Shown: piece by piece, positions 63,841-64,000 of the stretch
How the letters are laid out: each line of letters opens with the position of its first letter
Position numbering within the stretch: position 1 is the stretch's first letter
Assembly (NCBI GenBank): GCA_025210735.1
Contig: JAOARD010000008.1
Coordinates: 1 to 64,000, forward strand
Source of the DNA: Bacteroidales bacterium
GTDB lineage: Bacteria > Bacteroidota > Bacteroidia > Bacteroidales > UBA6680
Direction: 5' to 3'
Length of the DNA: 64,000 bases
Notes under the pieces: model-generated
Databases searched by the model: none
Seen by the model: only the letters and a program-made list of their open reading frames with translations
What the model was told of the DNA's origin: nothing
Translations under genes and position numbers: made by a program

Positions 63841-64000
63841 ATGAAGAAGTGTTTGATCTATACTGTAATATTATCATCAGTTATTATTACCGCATGCCGA
63901 AAAGGTGATTATGAACTTCCGGATGACAGTACATTTGTTACCGATGATGGCAAAGGAACAGGCAGTGTAACCTGGACAAAAGACAAAATATGGATTCTTG
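63841..64000 (+). CDS. Lipoprotein, cut by the window edge
   Basis: 53 residues are visible: signal peptide with lipobox (VIITAC, Cys19), then an acidic GDYELPDDSTFVTDDGKGTG stretch. The main domain lies outside the window. A start-codon repeat abuts its ATG. Confidence 0.75.
   Translation, partial: MKKCLIYTVILSSVIITACRKGDYELPDDSTFVTDDGKGTGSVTWTKDKIWIL

Overview
The window is AT-rich chromosomal DNA from a member of the Bacteroidota, most likely of the order Bacteroidales. Evidence: an ECF sigma / FecR anti-sigma / STN-TonB receptor / DUF4249 lipoprotein cluster, a second TonB-dependent receptor with a LytS/LytTR pair, the dapB-lepB-WbqC gene order, TAnnTTTG-type promoter boxes, and lipoproteins with short Bacteroidota-style signal peptides. 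No rRNA, tRNA, CRISPR array, transposase or integrase gene was seen.

Region 1 (1-10.5 kb, all genes on the minus strand) is the accessory part. It is a cluster of integron gene cassettes without an integrase in the window. Four attC-like imperfect palindromes (2392-2524, 3349-3479, 7144-7341, 8629-8707) separate the genes. The terminal core bases of successive cassettes are exact complements, as expected for integron cassettes: GTTGGTGGC/GCCACCAAC, GTTACATGC/GCATGTAAC, GTTGTGT/ACACAAC, GTTAGGC/GCCTAAC. In transcription order the cassettes carry an unknown protein with a C-terminal membrane hairpin; an HExxH metallopeptidase-like protein; a three-gene ABC-three-component (ABC-3C) conflict system (Mrr-like nuclease, middle component, DUF3732-like SMC-type ATPase with a CPLC hook); a glycine-zipper protein plus a membrane protein; and a winged-helix/PD-(D/E)XK protein. 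Another PD-(D/E)XK protein and a 26-bp tandem repeat follow.

Region 2 (10.5-19.7 kb) holds a lipoprotein, a TraB/GumN-like protein, a double-GNAT protein, a DUF4190 protein, the TonB receptor-LytS-LytTR operon, repeat-rich intergenic DNA and two 210-bp elements with terminal inverted repeats. Region 3 (19.7-29 kb) has NAD synthase, a LysR-YeiH-TauE set, a ricin-lectin repeat protein, a 941-residue membrane protein and two small paralogous membrane proteins, one broken by a stop codon.

Region 4 (29-38 kb, plus strand) has pirin, ATP-grasp, a Crp/Fnr regulator, an outer-membrane barrel, a B12-type radical SAM protein, an ABC membrane domain without ATPase, DUF2147, VOC, cupin and SPL-like radical SAM genes. 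Two FNR-type boxes (TTGAT-N4-RTCAA) lie at the same distance from predicted -7 boxes and fit the recognition helix of the local Crp/Fnr protein. Region 5 (38-46 kb, minus strand) has a Septu-like ATPase/HNH defence pair, RDD, WG-repeat and S41 peptidase proteins, a DJ-1-like pseudogene, a histidine-less DHp protein and DUF4269.

Region 6 (46-64 kb) has the sigma/FecR/TonB/DUF4249 operon and core genes (PduO-type adenosyltransferase, LolD-like ATPase, recG, dapB, lepB, WbqC, truA), then a porin and a lipoprotein cut by the window edge.

A recurrent ~90-bp repeat lies directly against the start codon of six unrelated genes on both strands. Each unit itself begins with an ATGAAR-like sequence, so the units run from one start codon to the next.
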